64,000 bases of DNA, from NCBI GenBank assembly GCA_949290515.1, contig CASERZ010000005.1, positions 37,856-101,855 on the forward strand, written 5' to 3'. Under the pieces are notes generated by a model that worked only from the letters and a program-made list of their open reading frames with translations, did not search any database and was not told the origin of the DNA. Below, piece by piece: positions 28,853 to 35,899 of this stretch. The stretch is from an uncultured Christensenella sp. Lineage in GTDB: Bacteria; Bacillota; Clostridia; Christensenellales; UBA3700. Positions within the stretch are counted from its first letter, which is position 1. Every line of letters begins with the position of its first letter. Position numbers and translations under genes: made by a program.

Positions 28853-29762
28853 TTACCTCACCCCCGACAAGATTGATGAAGTAGGTTTCGAGGTCTTCGT
28901 CTTTTTCGCTTATTCTAGATACTGTCAATCCGTTGTCTGCCAACAGTTTCAAAGTATCGTTGACGTTTATCTCGCCGTAAATCTCGCATTCGTCGGGTGA
29001 GAGCATTTTGTATTCGTAATCTGTTTTATCCAGCACAGTCGAAAGAGCTTTTTTGCCCGTCGCCTTGATAAGAATTTTTTTGCGGCATTGCGCTTCGAGT
29101 TCGCTTGCGGTCAGCTCCTTTATTAGCTTGCCGTTGTCGATAAAGCCGTAATGCGTAGCAAGTTTTGACAATTCCCCGAGTATATGGCTGGATATGAGGA
29201 AGGTTATGTTTTTTTCTTTGTTGAGCTTGAGTATGAGTTCTCTTATCTCGACTATGCCCTGAGGGTCAAGTCCGTTGGTAGGCTCGTCAAGCACGAGAAA
29301 ATCGGGATTGCCTACAAGCGTCATTGCTATACTCAGACGCTGGCGCATACCCAAAGAGAAGTTTTTGACTTTCTTTTTGCCTGTATCTTTGAGTCCTACG
29401 AAACTCAAAAGCTCGCTTATTTGGTCAAACGAGGGATTCCCCACGATGATGGACTGATGTTTCATATTCTCGTATGCCGTCATATCGGGGTATACGGCGG
29501 GTGTTTCGACTATGGCGCCTATATGCTTGCGCACTTTGGACAAGTTCTTTTTGTCCGCGTAATCCGCGCCGAGAAGAGTATAATCTCCCTGAGTGGGGGC
29601 TTGCAGTCCGCAAATAACTCTTATCAGGGTTGTTTTACCCGCGCCGTTTTTGCCTATAAATCCGTAAATCGCGCCTTTGGGCACTGTCATATTTACGTTG
29701 TCCAAAGCCGTGAATTTGCGATAGCGTTTTGTAAGATTGTGAGTTGTAAGACAATTTTCCAT
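28845..29762 (-). CDS. ABC transporter ATP-binding protein (BcrA/LolD-like export type)
   Basis: 305 residues. Walker A is GKNGAGKTT (about 37-45), the Q-loop follows, the ABC signature appears in NFSLGMRQRL, Walker B in FLVLDEPTNGLDPQG, and the switch His in SSHILGEL. A ~90-residue C-terminal extension (from about 215) is typical of BcrA-like ATPases of bacitracin and lantibiotic exporters. It is the first transporter gene after the response regulator, with a strong aaggag site that lies next to an inverted repeat. Confidence 0.94.
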   Translation of the reverse strand: MENCLTTHNLTKRYRKFTALDNVNMTVPKGAIYGFIGKNGAGKTTLIRVICGLQAPTQGDYTLLGADYADKKNLSKVRKHIGAIVETPAVYPDMTAYENMKHQSIIVGNPSFDQISELLSFVGLKDTGKKKVKNFSLGMRQRLSIAMTLVGNPDFLVLDEPTNGLDPQGIVEIRELILKLNKEKNITFLISSHILGELSKLATHYGFIDNGKLIKELTASELEAQCRKKILIKATGKKALSTVLDKTDYEYKMLSPDECEIYGEINVNDTLKLLADNGLTVSRISEKDEDLETYFINLVGGEVND

Positions 29763-29771
29763 AGAAAAGCT

Positions 29772-29813
29772 CCTTTGATTTGATACTTTCAGTTTATACT
29801 ATTCAAATCAAGG
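29772..29813 (-). promoter_or_regulatory. Inverted repeat ahead of the ABC ATPase gene (candidate operator)
   Basis: On the minus strand CCTTGATTTGA (29813-29803) and TCAAATCAAAGG (29783-29772) flank 19 bases containing AGTATAAAC. The right arm abuts the AAAGGAG ribosome binding site. It could be the operator of the linked response regulator, or an RNA hairpin that masks the ribosome binding site. Confidence 0.5.
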
Positions 29814-29982
29814 AACTGAAAAGAAAAGTATCAAGATTTGAGCAAGATTGTTGCCGTTTTCTAACGACGGGTTTTACAATTACCGCATAGCCTTATCCGA
29901 TACCGTTTTCAAACGTAAGATTCAAGCTTGCTAAGGTTGCGCCGTATAGCCTTATATCTATTTATCGGATAAAATAATATAT

Positions 29983-30651
29983 TTATTCGACTTTGGCAAG
30001 CTTATAGCCAATGCCCCATACCGCTTCGATATAGTCCTTGCCCGTAGCGGCGCGCAGTTTGTTGCGAAGATTGCCTATATGCGTGCGCAAGGAGTTTTCG
30101 TCGCAGTCGAGCGTCAAATCTGCTATTTGAAGCAGGATATCGTCCTTTGAAAAAACCTTTTTGGGATAGTGCATAAGAGTGAATAAAATCGCATACTCCG
30201 TCTTTGTAAGCTTGACGGGTTGGTCGTTGGCTTTTACCGAGCGGGAGAGCTTGTCCAGAGTTATTTCGCCGTAAGACAGAGTATCGGTTTTTTGCGTATC
30301 TTTTCTCAATTGCACGTGTATTCTTGCCAGAAGCTCTTGCGTATCGAAAGGCTTGGTCACGTAGTCCGCCGCGCCTTGCATAAGCAAATCGACTTTGTTT
30401 TCCGTACCCGTTTTCGCGCTGACCACTATTACGGGAATGTCTTTTATCAAGGGGAGCACGTCTTCTCCGTTAAGGCCGGGCAACATAAGGTCGAGCAGTA
30501 CCAAATCGGGCGAAGAATTTTTGAGTACGTAGAGAGCTTCCGTGCCCGAGTACGCACGTGCAACGCCGTAGCCCTGCCTGATGAGAAGTTCCTGCAACAT
30601 ATTGCCGATATGCACGTCGTCGTCGACTATGAGAATTTTCTTTTTGTCCAT
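29983..30651 (-). CDS. OmpR-family response regulator
   Basis: 222 residues. The receiver domain has the acidic pair in VDDDVH (9-14), the phospho-acceptor Asp in LVLLDLMLPG, the Thr/Ser and Lys switch residues in VVSAKT and VTKPF. The C-terminal winged helix follows (LTKTEYAILFTLM ... TLRTHIGNLRNKL type, ending YIEAVWGIGYKL). It heads the transporter operon whose last gene is the histidine kinase, an arrangement typical of antibiotic-peptide detoxification modules. aagaaggaag precedes the ATG. Confidence 0.95.
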   Translation of the reverse strand: MDKKKILIVDDDVHIGNMLQELLIRQGYGVARAYSGTEALYVLKNSSPDLVLLDLMLPGLNGEDVLPLIKDIPVIVVSAKTGTENKVDLLMQGAADYVTKPFDTQELLARIHVQLRKDTQKTDTLSYGEITLDKLSRSVKANDQPVKLTKTEYAILFTLMHYPKKVFSKDDILLQIADLTLDCDENSLRTHIGNLRNKLRAATGKDYIEAVWGIGYKLAKVE

Positions 30652-30721
30652 ACTTCCTTCTTATTCTTAGACTAAGCATATTATAGAACAAAAAACGGTG
30701 TTCGTCAATTTGCTTTTTGAA

Positions 30722-30752
30722 AAACGCGGCGTAAAGCGCGCCGCGTTTTTTA
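30722..30752 (-). terminator. Terminator of the ferritin-like gene
   Basis: AAAACGCGGCG / CGCCGCGTTTT hairpin with flanking A- and T-runs; it could act in both directions. Confidence 0.8.
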
Positions 30753-30754
30753 AG

Positions 30755-31270
30755 TCAGGATTGAGAGCCTTCGCTGTCTTCGCCCGTCAGCCTTTTCAAC
30801 TGCTGCGTAAAAATTTCGATATGGAGTTCTTCGTCCATGATTATTCTCGCGAGCAGTTCTTTGAGCGACTCGTTGCGCACGCAGGCTATCGAGCGGCGGT
30901 AATTGGCGATTGCCTGATACTCCGCCTGTATATTGTTGCGCAAAAACGTTACGGGGTTTTTGGTGTAATTTACGTTGGAGCCCGACCAAAAACACGTCGA
31001 CCCGCCCATAATAGGGTCGCCGCCCATTTGTGCAATTGCTTCTCCCAGCAATTCGTGATGGTGCATTTCGACGATGGCAATCCTCAAAAGCTCTTTTGCA
31101 AGTTCCTCGTCGAAGGAATGAGATATGTATTGTTGATATATGTATTGAGTAATTGCGGTGAGTTCGCCCGCGCGCCCCGAATAGTCGTCAACGATACAGC
31201 GTATGTCCTGAGGGTAAAGCGTTCCCGTAAGTTTGGGATAGGGCAGATTTATAGCATATTCTTTAGGCAT
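30755..31270 (-). CDS. Ferritin-like di-iron protein
   Basis: 171 residues forming a four-helix bundle. Di-metal ligands are readable: Glu36 (GELTAI), ExxH in VEMHHH (Glu68, His71), Glu117 (AEYQA) and a second ExxH in DEELH (Glu147, His150). This is the rubrerythrin/bacterioferritin-like fold without a rubredoxin domain or heme-ligand Met. In anaerobes such proteins often detoxify peroxide or store iron. It stands alone with its own terminator; an acaggag site precedes the ATG. Confidence 0.88.
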   Translation of the reverse strand: MPKEYAINLPYPKLTGTLYPQDIRCIVDDYSGRAGELTAITQYIYQQYISHSFDEELAKELLRIAIVEMHHHELLGEAIAQMGGDPIMGGSTCFWSGSNVNYTKNPVTFLRNNIQAEYQAIANYRRSIACVRNESLKELLARIIMDEELHIEIFTQQLKRLTGEDSEGSQS

Positions 31271-31418
31271 AACATTCTCCTGTGTGTATGTTTTTTTCGT
31301 ACTGCATTATATGAGAGGCATACAGATAATTGTTACAGTATAAAAATCGGGCAAAATACACAATATCTTGTATAAAAGCGTTAAAAAATTACTAATTTTA
31401 AATTTTGCCGAAAAATTG

Positions 31419-31447
31419 TTGTAATTTTTGAAAAGTTATGCTAACAT
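31419..31447 (+). promoter_or_regulatory. Promoter of secG
   Basis: TTGTAA (31419-31424), 17 bp spacer, TAACAT (31442-31447). Confidence 0.5.
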
Positions 31448-31480
31448 ATTATGGCAATATTAAAACGGAGGACTGTTTTG

Positions 31481-31777
31481 ATGGATTTCGTATATTTGTT
31501 GGGAGCTTCCATATTCCCCGAATACGTATACAGATGGCTTAGACCTGTCTTGATGGTATTGATGCTCTTGATAGGAATAGCTACTATTGTCGTAATTATG
31601 ATGCAAAAGCCTCAGAACGACAATATCGGTGTAATCGGTGGTCAGGAGATGGATTCTTATTCCAGACAGAACAAAGCAAGGTCCAAAGAAAGTATCCTGA
31701 AGAAACTTACGATCACAGGCGCAGTACTTATGGCAGTGTTGGCAATTTTCTTCTTCATCACGTTCTTGCAGGCGTAA
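31481..31777 (+). CDS. secG: Preprotein translocase subunit SecG
   Basis: 98 residues with two membrane helices (about 20-42 and 74-96) joined by a loop containing MMQKPQNDNIGVIGG, the SecG signature region. SecG assists SecYE in protein export. The ATG at 31481 follows a cggagg Shine-Dalgarno; an in-frame ATG at 31451 has none. In Bacillota secG commonly lies near smpB, as here, but an rnr gene between them is missing and a repeat cluster fills the gap. Confidence 0.93.
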   Translation: MDFVYLLGASIFPEYVYRWLRPVLMVLMLLIGIATIVVIMMQKPQNDNIGVIGGQEMDSYSRQNKARSKESILKKLTITGAVLMAVLAIFFFITFLQA

Positions 31778-31792
31778 AAAGCGAAAAGTTCT

Positions 31793-31830
31793 AAAGGCTC
31801 TTTGATTGTCGGTCAAAGAGCCTTTTTTTT
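31793..31830 (+). terminator. Terminator after secG
   Basis: AAAGGCTCTTTGA / TCAAAGAGCCTTT hairpin (13 bp) followed by TTTTT. Confidence 0.92.
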
Positions 31831-31835
31831 ATAGG

Positions 31836-32206
31836 CGACCGCGTATAGCGGCGCATATTTTGCCTTTATCTGCGACGCTCGCGCTCAGTCACGGTTCGCT
31901 CACCTCGACAGAATACCTACGCTTACGAGGTATCGAAAGCGTAAGGCAAAACGTCGGGTTCGCTCTATACCGACCAAACGAAACGGTGTATATTCGACAA
32001 GCGAATAAAACCGTTTGTCGGTACTCTCTTCAATCGAATAGCAGAATTGATAATCACTATTAAATAAAGAGTGATGACAGCGCGCTTGGAGATTGGCGCA
32101 TATTTAGTTTTTTTTGCGGTTAAGCGCGACGGGAGCATACTAGCCGTATGTGACCTAGCGCGCACACCGCACAAAAAGCTAAATATGCGCCGATATACAA
32201 GCGCGC
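31836..32206. repeat. Cluster of three intergenic palindromes, including palindrome B with the conserved core
   Basis: (1) TTTTGCCTT (31858-31866) pairs with AAGGCAAAA (31943-31951) around an inner hairpin ATACCTacgcttacgAGGTAT. (2) ACCGACcAAACG (about 31967-31978) pairs with the CGTTTGTCGGT ending near 32023, around ATTCGacaagCGAAT. (3) Palindrome B: GCGCGCTTG and GCGCATATTTAG on the left (32081-32107) pair with CTAAATATGCGC and CAAGCGCGC on the right (32179-32206), around the core CATACtagccGTATG (32136-32150). The region starts with CGCGTATAGCGGCGC, also found next to palindrome A. No gene is visible in this gap. Confidence 0.75.
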
Positions 32207-32211
32207 AAAGA

Positions 32212-32240
32212 GTGTACAAATGAAAAAAATATGATATAAT
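32212..32240 (+). promoter_or_regulatory. Promoter of smpB, nearly leaderless
   Basis: A perfect TATAAT at 32235-32240 is 9 bases from the smpB ATG; a weak GTGTAC lies 17 bp upstream (32212-32217), next to the right arm of palindrome B. There is no Shine-Dalgarno. Confidence 0.5.
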
Positions 32241-32249
32241 ATATAAAAT

Positions 32250-32708
32250 ATGGACGGAATTAAGATTATCGACAACAACAAAAAAGCCTACTTCGATTAC
32301 TTCATAGAAGACACCTATGAGGCGGGCATTGCTTTAGTCGGCTGCGAGGTCAAGTCCGTACGCCAAGGACACGTCAATCTCAAGGATTCTTTCTGCGTGG
32401 TAAAGGACAACGAAGTGTGGCTTATGAACGCGCATATCAAGCCTTACGACAAGGGAAGCTACTTCAACGTGGACGCAAAGCGTTCGAGAAAACTCTTGCT
32501 TCACAAGAGAGAGATTGACAAATTGCGAGGCGCGGTTACGCAGAAGTCATACACGATAGTACCTACCAAGATGTATTTCAAACAAGGTCTTGTAAAAGTC
32601 GAGATAGCTTTGGCAAAGGGTAAGGAGCTTCACGACAAGCGCAAGAGCATAGCCGACAAAGAGGCAAAGCGCACGATAGAGCGCACAATGAAACAGTACA
32701 ACAATTGA
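32250..32708 (+). CDS. smpB: SsrA-binding protein SmpB
   Basis: 152 residues, normal length. [39 protein letters not shown], the AHIKPYDKG segment and the C-terminal basic [18 protein letters not shown] helix are diagnostic. SmpB brings tmRNA to stalled ribosomes. The tmRNA gene itself is not in the neighbourhood. The metY reading frame follows after 41 bp. Confidence 0.96.
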   Translation: MDGIKIIDNNKKAYFDYFIEDTYEAGIALVGCEVKSVRQGHVNLKDSFCVVKDNEVWLMNAHIKPYDKGSYFNVDAKRSRKLLLHKREIDKLRGAVTQKSYTIVPTKMYFKQGLVKVEIALAKGKELHDKRKSIADKEAKRTIERTMKQYNN

Positions 32709-32749
32709 CCGCAATCGCGGTATCCATACAAATAAAAGGAGACGACAAA

Positions 32750-34036
32750 ATGAATAAGAAAATCGAGACGATTTGCGTGCAGGGCGGTTATACTCCCGGC
32801 AACGGCGAACCCAGACAAATACCTATAATTCAGAGCACTACTTTCAAATACGATACCAGCGAGCATATGGCAAAGCTGTTCGATTTGGAAGAAGCGGGAT
32901 ATTTTTATACCAGACTTCAAAACCCTACCAACGATTACGTAGCCAAGAAGATATGCGAACTCGAAGGAGGCAGTGCGGGAATGCTCACTTCTTCGGGACA
33001 GGCGGCAAACTTCTATGCCGTATTCAATATAGCTACCTGCGGCGACCACGTTGTGGCAAGCTCGACGATTTACGGCGGTACTTACAACCTCTTTGCCGTA
33101 ACAATGAAAAAGATGGGCATCGACTTTACTTTTGTAAAGCCCGATTGTACTGACGAGGAACTAGAGAAGGCATTCAAGCCTAACACCAAAGCGGTATTCG
33201 GCGAGACGATAGCAAATCCCGCGGTAATCGTATTCGATATCGAAAGATTTGCAAAAGCTGCGCATAAGCACGGCGTACCTCTTATCGTAGACAACACCTT
33301 TGCTACGCCTATCAATTGCAGACCTATCGAGTGGGGTGCGGATATCGTTACGCACTCGACGACAAAGTATATGGACGGACACGGTGCGGGCGTAGGCGGC
33401 GCAATCGTAGACGCGGGCAACTTTGACTGGATGGCGCACGCGGACAAGTTCCCCGGACTTTGCACGCCCGACGACAGCTATCACGGTATCGTGTATGCAG
33501 AGAAGTTTGGCAAGGGCGGCGCGTTCATCACAAAAGCGACGGCGCAATTGATGAGAGACTTCGGTTCGATACAGTCTCCTCAGAACGCTTTTATTCTCAA
33601 CCTCGGTCTCGAAAGTCTTGCCGTAAGAATGAAAAGGCATTGCGAGAATGCTCAGAAGATGGCGGAATTTTTGTCCGAGCATCCCAACGTCGCGTGGGTA
33701 ACCTACTGCGGACTCAAAGGCGACAAGTGCTATGATTTGGGACAGAAGTATCTCAAAAACGGCTCGTGCGGAGTATTGAGTTTCGGCGTCAAGGGCGGAA
33801 GAAAAGCCGCTGAAGAAGTGATGAAGCATCTCAAGGTAATAGCAATCGAAACGCACGTAGCGGACGCAAGAAGCTGTTGTCTGCACCCTGCGAGCGCAAC
33901 GCACAGACAGATGAACGACGACGAGCTTAAGGCTGCGGGAGTTTCCCCCGAGCTTATCCGTCTTTCCGTCGGCATAGAGAATATCGACGATTTAATAGCC
34001 GACGTAAAACAAGCGCTCGACAGCATCAACAAATAA
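32750..34036 (+). CDS. metY: O-acetylhomoserine sulfhydrylase (MetY/Met17 type)
   Basis: 428 residues, a PLP-dependent Cys/Met-metabolism enzyme. It shows ICVQGGYTPGNGEPR at the start, YFYTRLQNPTND, SSGQAANF, VDNTFATP, and the PLP lysine in HSTTKYMDGHG. The length and the C-terminal LSVGIENIDDL favour the O-acetylhomoserine branch, making homocysteine from O-acetylhomoserine and sulfide. This fits the adjacent MetA with an acetyl-type active site. The ATG at 32750 follows aaaggag; the frame opens upstream inside smpB but that part is not conserved. Confidence 0.94.
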   Translation: MNKKIETICVQGGYTPGNGEPRQIPIIQSTTFKYDTSEHMAKLFDLEEAGYFYTRLQNPTNDYVAKKICELEGGSAGMLTSSGQAANFYAVFNIATCGDHVVASSTIYGGTYNLFAVTMKKMGIDFTFVKPDCTDEELEKAFKPNTKAVFGETIANPAVIVFDIERFAKAAHKHGVPLIVDNTFATPINCRPIEWGADIVTHSTTKYMDGHGAGVGGAIVDAGNFDWMAHADKFPGLCTPDDSYHGIVYAEKFGKGGAFITKATAQLMRDFGSIQSPQNAFILNLGLESLAVRMKRHCENAQKMAEFLSEHPNVAWVTYCGLKGDKCYDLGQKYLKNGSCGVLSFGVKGGRKAAEEVMKHLKVIAIETHVADARSCCLHPASATHRQMNDDELKAAGVSPELIRLSVGIENIDDLIADVKQALDSINK

Positions 34037-34086
34037 TTACAGTATGAAAAAAGCGGGCAATTTTCTTTTGCCCGTAAGGAGAAAGT

Positions 34087-35022
34087 ATGCCAATAGTAAT
34101 ACCCAAAGAACTGCCCGCGTTTGACGTGCTTACGAGAGAGAAGATTTTCGTAATGACGAGCGCGCGAGCAATAAGTCAGGATATAAGACCTATTGAGATA
34201 GCCATAGTCAACCTGATGCCTACCAAGATAGAGACGGAAACTCAGCTTATGCGACTGCTGGGCAACTCTTCTTTGCAGATAAACGTAACGCTTGTCAATA
34301 TGGACAGCTATATCGCAAAGAATACGCCCATAAGCCATATGCAGAAGTTTTATAAGGTTTTCGACGAAATCAAGGACAGATACTTTGACGGTATGATTAT
34401 CACGGGCGCGCCCGTCGAACATATGGAATTCGAAGAGGTTGCGTATTGGCAGGAGCTGGTCAAGATAATGGACTGGTCGACTACTCACGTTACGTCCACC
34501 GTGCATATTTGTTGGGGAGCGCAGGCGGGGCTTTATCATCATTACGGCATAAACAAGCATCTTTTGGAAAGCAAGCTTTTCGGCATATACGAGGTGCGTG
34601 CCGAGGACAAGTACGATATGCTTTTGAAGGGTATGAACGACAGAATGTATATACCTATGTCGCGCCACACCGCAATAGACGATGACGCTTTGAGAAAGGT
34701 CGAAGGGCTAAAGGTGCTTGCCAGCGGAAAGGAGTGCGGAGCGTGCATAATCAAGAGCGAAGACGGCAAGAGATTTTTCCTTACGGGACACAGCGAATAC
34801 GACCGTACTACGCTCAAGAAAGAGTATCTGCGCGATTTGGACAAGGGGCTGAAGATAGAAAGACCCGTCAACTATTTCGAGGACGACGGACTTTACAATA
34901 TCGACCTTTCGTGGAGAAGTACGGCTTATCTCTTGTTCAACAACTGGCTCAACTACTATGTATATCAGGTTACGCCTTATTCTTTCGAAGAGAGATTGAA
35001 AGAGACCGACAAACAAAAATAA
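34087..35022 (+). CDS. metA: Homoserine O-acetyltransferase, MetA type
   Basis: 311 residues of the MetA family. Catalytic Cys142 (HICWGAQ), His235 and Glu237 (TGHSEYD) are in the expected positions. Residue 111 is Glu (GAPVEHMEF); in this family Glu111 favours acetyl-CoA and Gly111 succinyl-CoA, so the enzyme should make O-acetylhomoserine, the substrate of the MetY encoded 50 bp upstream. Together they form a two-gene direct-sulfhydrylation route to homocysteine. No methionine riboswitch was recognised upstream of the pair. Confidence 0.95.
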   Translation: MPIVIPKELPAFDVLTREKIFVMTSARAISQDIRPIEIAIVNLMPTKIETETQLMRLLGNSSLQINVTLVNMDSYIAKNTPISHMQKFYKVFDEIKDRYFDGMIITGAPVEHMEFEEVAYWQELVKIMDWSTTHVTSTVHICWGAQAGLYHHYGINKHLLESKLFGIYEVRAEDKYDMLLKGMNDRMYIPMSRHTAIDDDALRKVEGLKVLASGKECGACIIKSEDGKRFFLTGHSEYDRTTLKKEYLRDLDKGLKIERPVNYFEDDGLYNIDLSWRSTAYLLFNNWLNYYVYQVTPYSFEERLKETDKQK

Positions 35023-35042
35023 ACCGCGTCAGCGTATAAGAT

Positions 35043-35072
35043 AAAAGACCGTTTTTAAAGCGGTCTTTTTTT
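35043..35072 (+). terminator. Terminator after metY-metA
   Basis: AAAAGACCG / CGGTCTTTT hairpin followed by TTTATA. Confidence 0.85.
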
Positions 35073-35135
35073 ATATGTCCGAAGTGTGCTGAAAATTTCC
35101 GTAGCAAGATTTTAAAATTCTTCATACTATGAGGT

Positions 35136-35792
35136 ATGGTATTCTGTTTTGACAATACGGATATTGACGAAGTAACAGCCGACTACAACGGTGTGGTTTC
35201 CACGGGGGATATACTCGTGCTTTCGCCTTGCGTAGCGGGGCGGGTAAATCTTCCCGACGAGCTTAAAGGCACAAGCGACGTACTGTTGAGGCTGGCGAGG
35301 TTTTCCAAGCATAAGCAGGTGATAATAGTAGCGGGTATGACCGCCGAGACGGCAAATAAAAAATATGAAAGCGCGGTGGTTATAGACAGAGGCAAAATCC
35401 TCGGCGTAAGCGATTGCATCAATCCTAAAGAAGATGGTATATCGTCGGGCAGTGCGCTCAGAAGATACGCTACGAGTATGGGCAAACTTTGCGTATTCGC
35501 GGGAGGCGACGTTAAATATCCCGAGCTGTGGGAGTTTGCAAGCACAAGCCGTTACGTAATATGCCTTAGCGGCGGCAAGACCGATACGGAGACTTTGGTA
35601 TGCGCGCGGGCATTCGCTCTATATGCGGGCAAATATGTACTTGCGGTATTCGGGGAAAGCAAGGTGTGTATTACGCCTTACGGCGCGCTCGAGAGCGTCA
35701 AGACGGGTAATATGACAGCGTTTTATTTGCCTATGTCGCTTGCGACGGGCAAAAAACTTTCAAAGCGCGTAAAATACGTGGAAGAGGAGTGA
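35136..35792 (+). CDS. Degenerate nitrilase-fold (carbon-nitrogen hydrolase-like) protein
   Basis: 218 residues. The central and C-terminal parts follow the nitrilase-superfamily pattern: KQVIIVAGMT, YESAVVIDRGKILGVSD, then LRRYATSMGKLCVFAGGDVKYPELWEFA and the later ARAFALYAGKYVLAVFG. At the usual nucleophile position (family pattern xCYDxxFPE) the sequence reads GGDVKYPE, so the catalytic Cys is replaced by Gly. The protein is also shorter than active family members. It is therefore probably a pseudoenzyme or regulatory homologue. The start has no good Shine-Dalgarno. It lies between metA and spoIIE. Confidence 0.65.
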   Translation: MVFCFDNTDIDEVTADYNGVVSTGDILVLSPCVAGRVNLPDELKGTSDVLLRLARFSKHKQVIIVAGMTAETANKKYESAVVIDRGKILGVSDCINPKEDGISSGSALRRYATSMGKLCVFAGGDVKYPELWEFASTSRYVICLSGGKTDTETLVCARAFALYAGKYVLAVFGESKVCITPYGALESVKTGNMTAFYLPMSLATGKKLSKRVKYVEEE

Positions 35793-35828
35793 CGCGCATA
35801 GTCAGTCGCGTTTTGCGCCTTGATAAAA

Positions 35829-35888
35829 ATCGTCAAAAGAACATATCATTCGTCAAAACTGTGCAAATTGAGCGCGTACGGATATAGT
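35829..35888 (+). promoter_or_regulatory. spoIIE promoter with two candidate Spo0A boxes
   Basis: TTCGTCA at 35849-35855 matches the reverse 0A-box consensus TTCGNCA exactly, and ATCGTCA at 35829-35835 matches 6 of 7; they are 20 bp apart, about two helical turns, and both are followed by AAAA. A -10-like TATAGT lies at 35883-35888, 11 bases before the spoIIE ATG. In Bacillus, spoIIE is a Spo0A-activated gene. Confidence 0.5.
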
Positions 35889-35899
35889 ACCTTGTACTT

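Noticed and set aside
31830..32249. Possible tmRNA gene next to smpB
   Set aside because: No tRNA-like ends, tag reading frame or TTCGA(A) T-loop seen; the structure is explained by palindromes.
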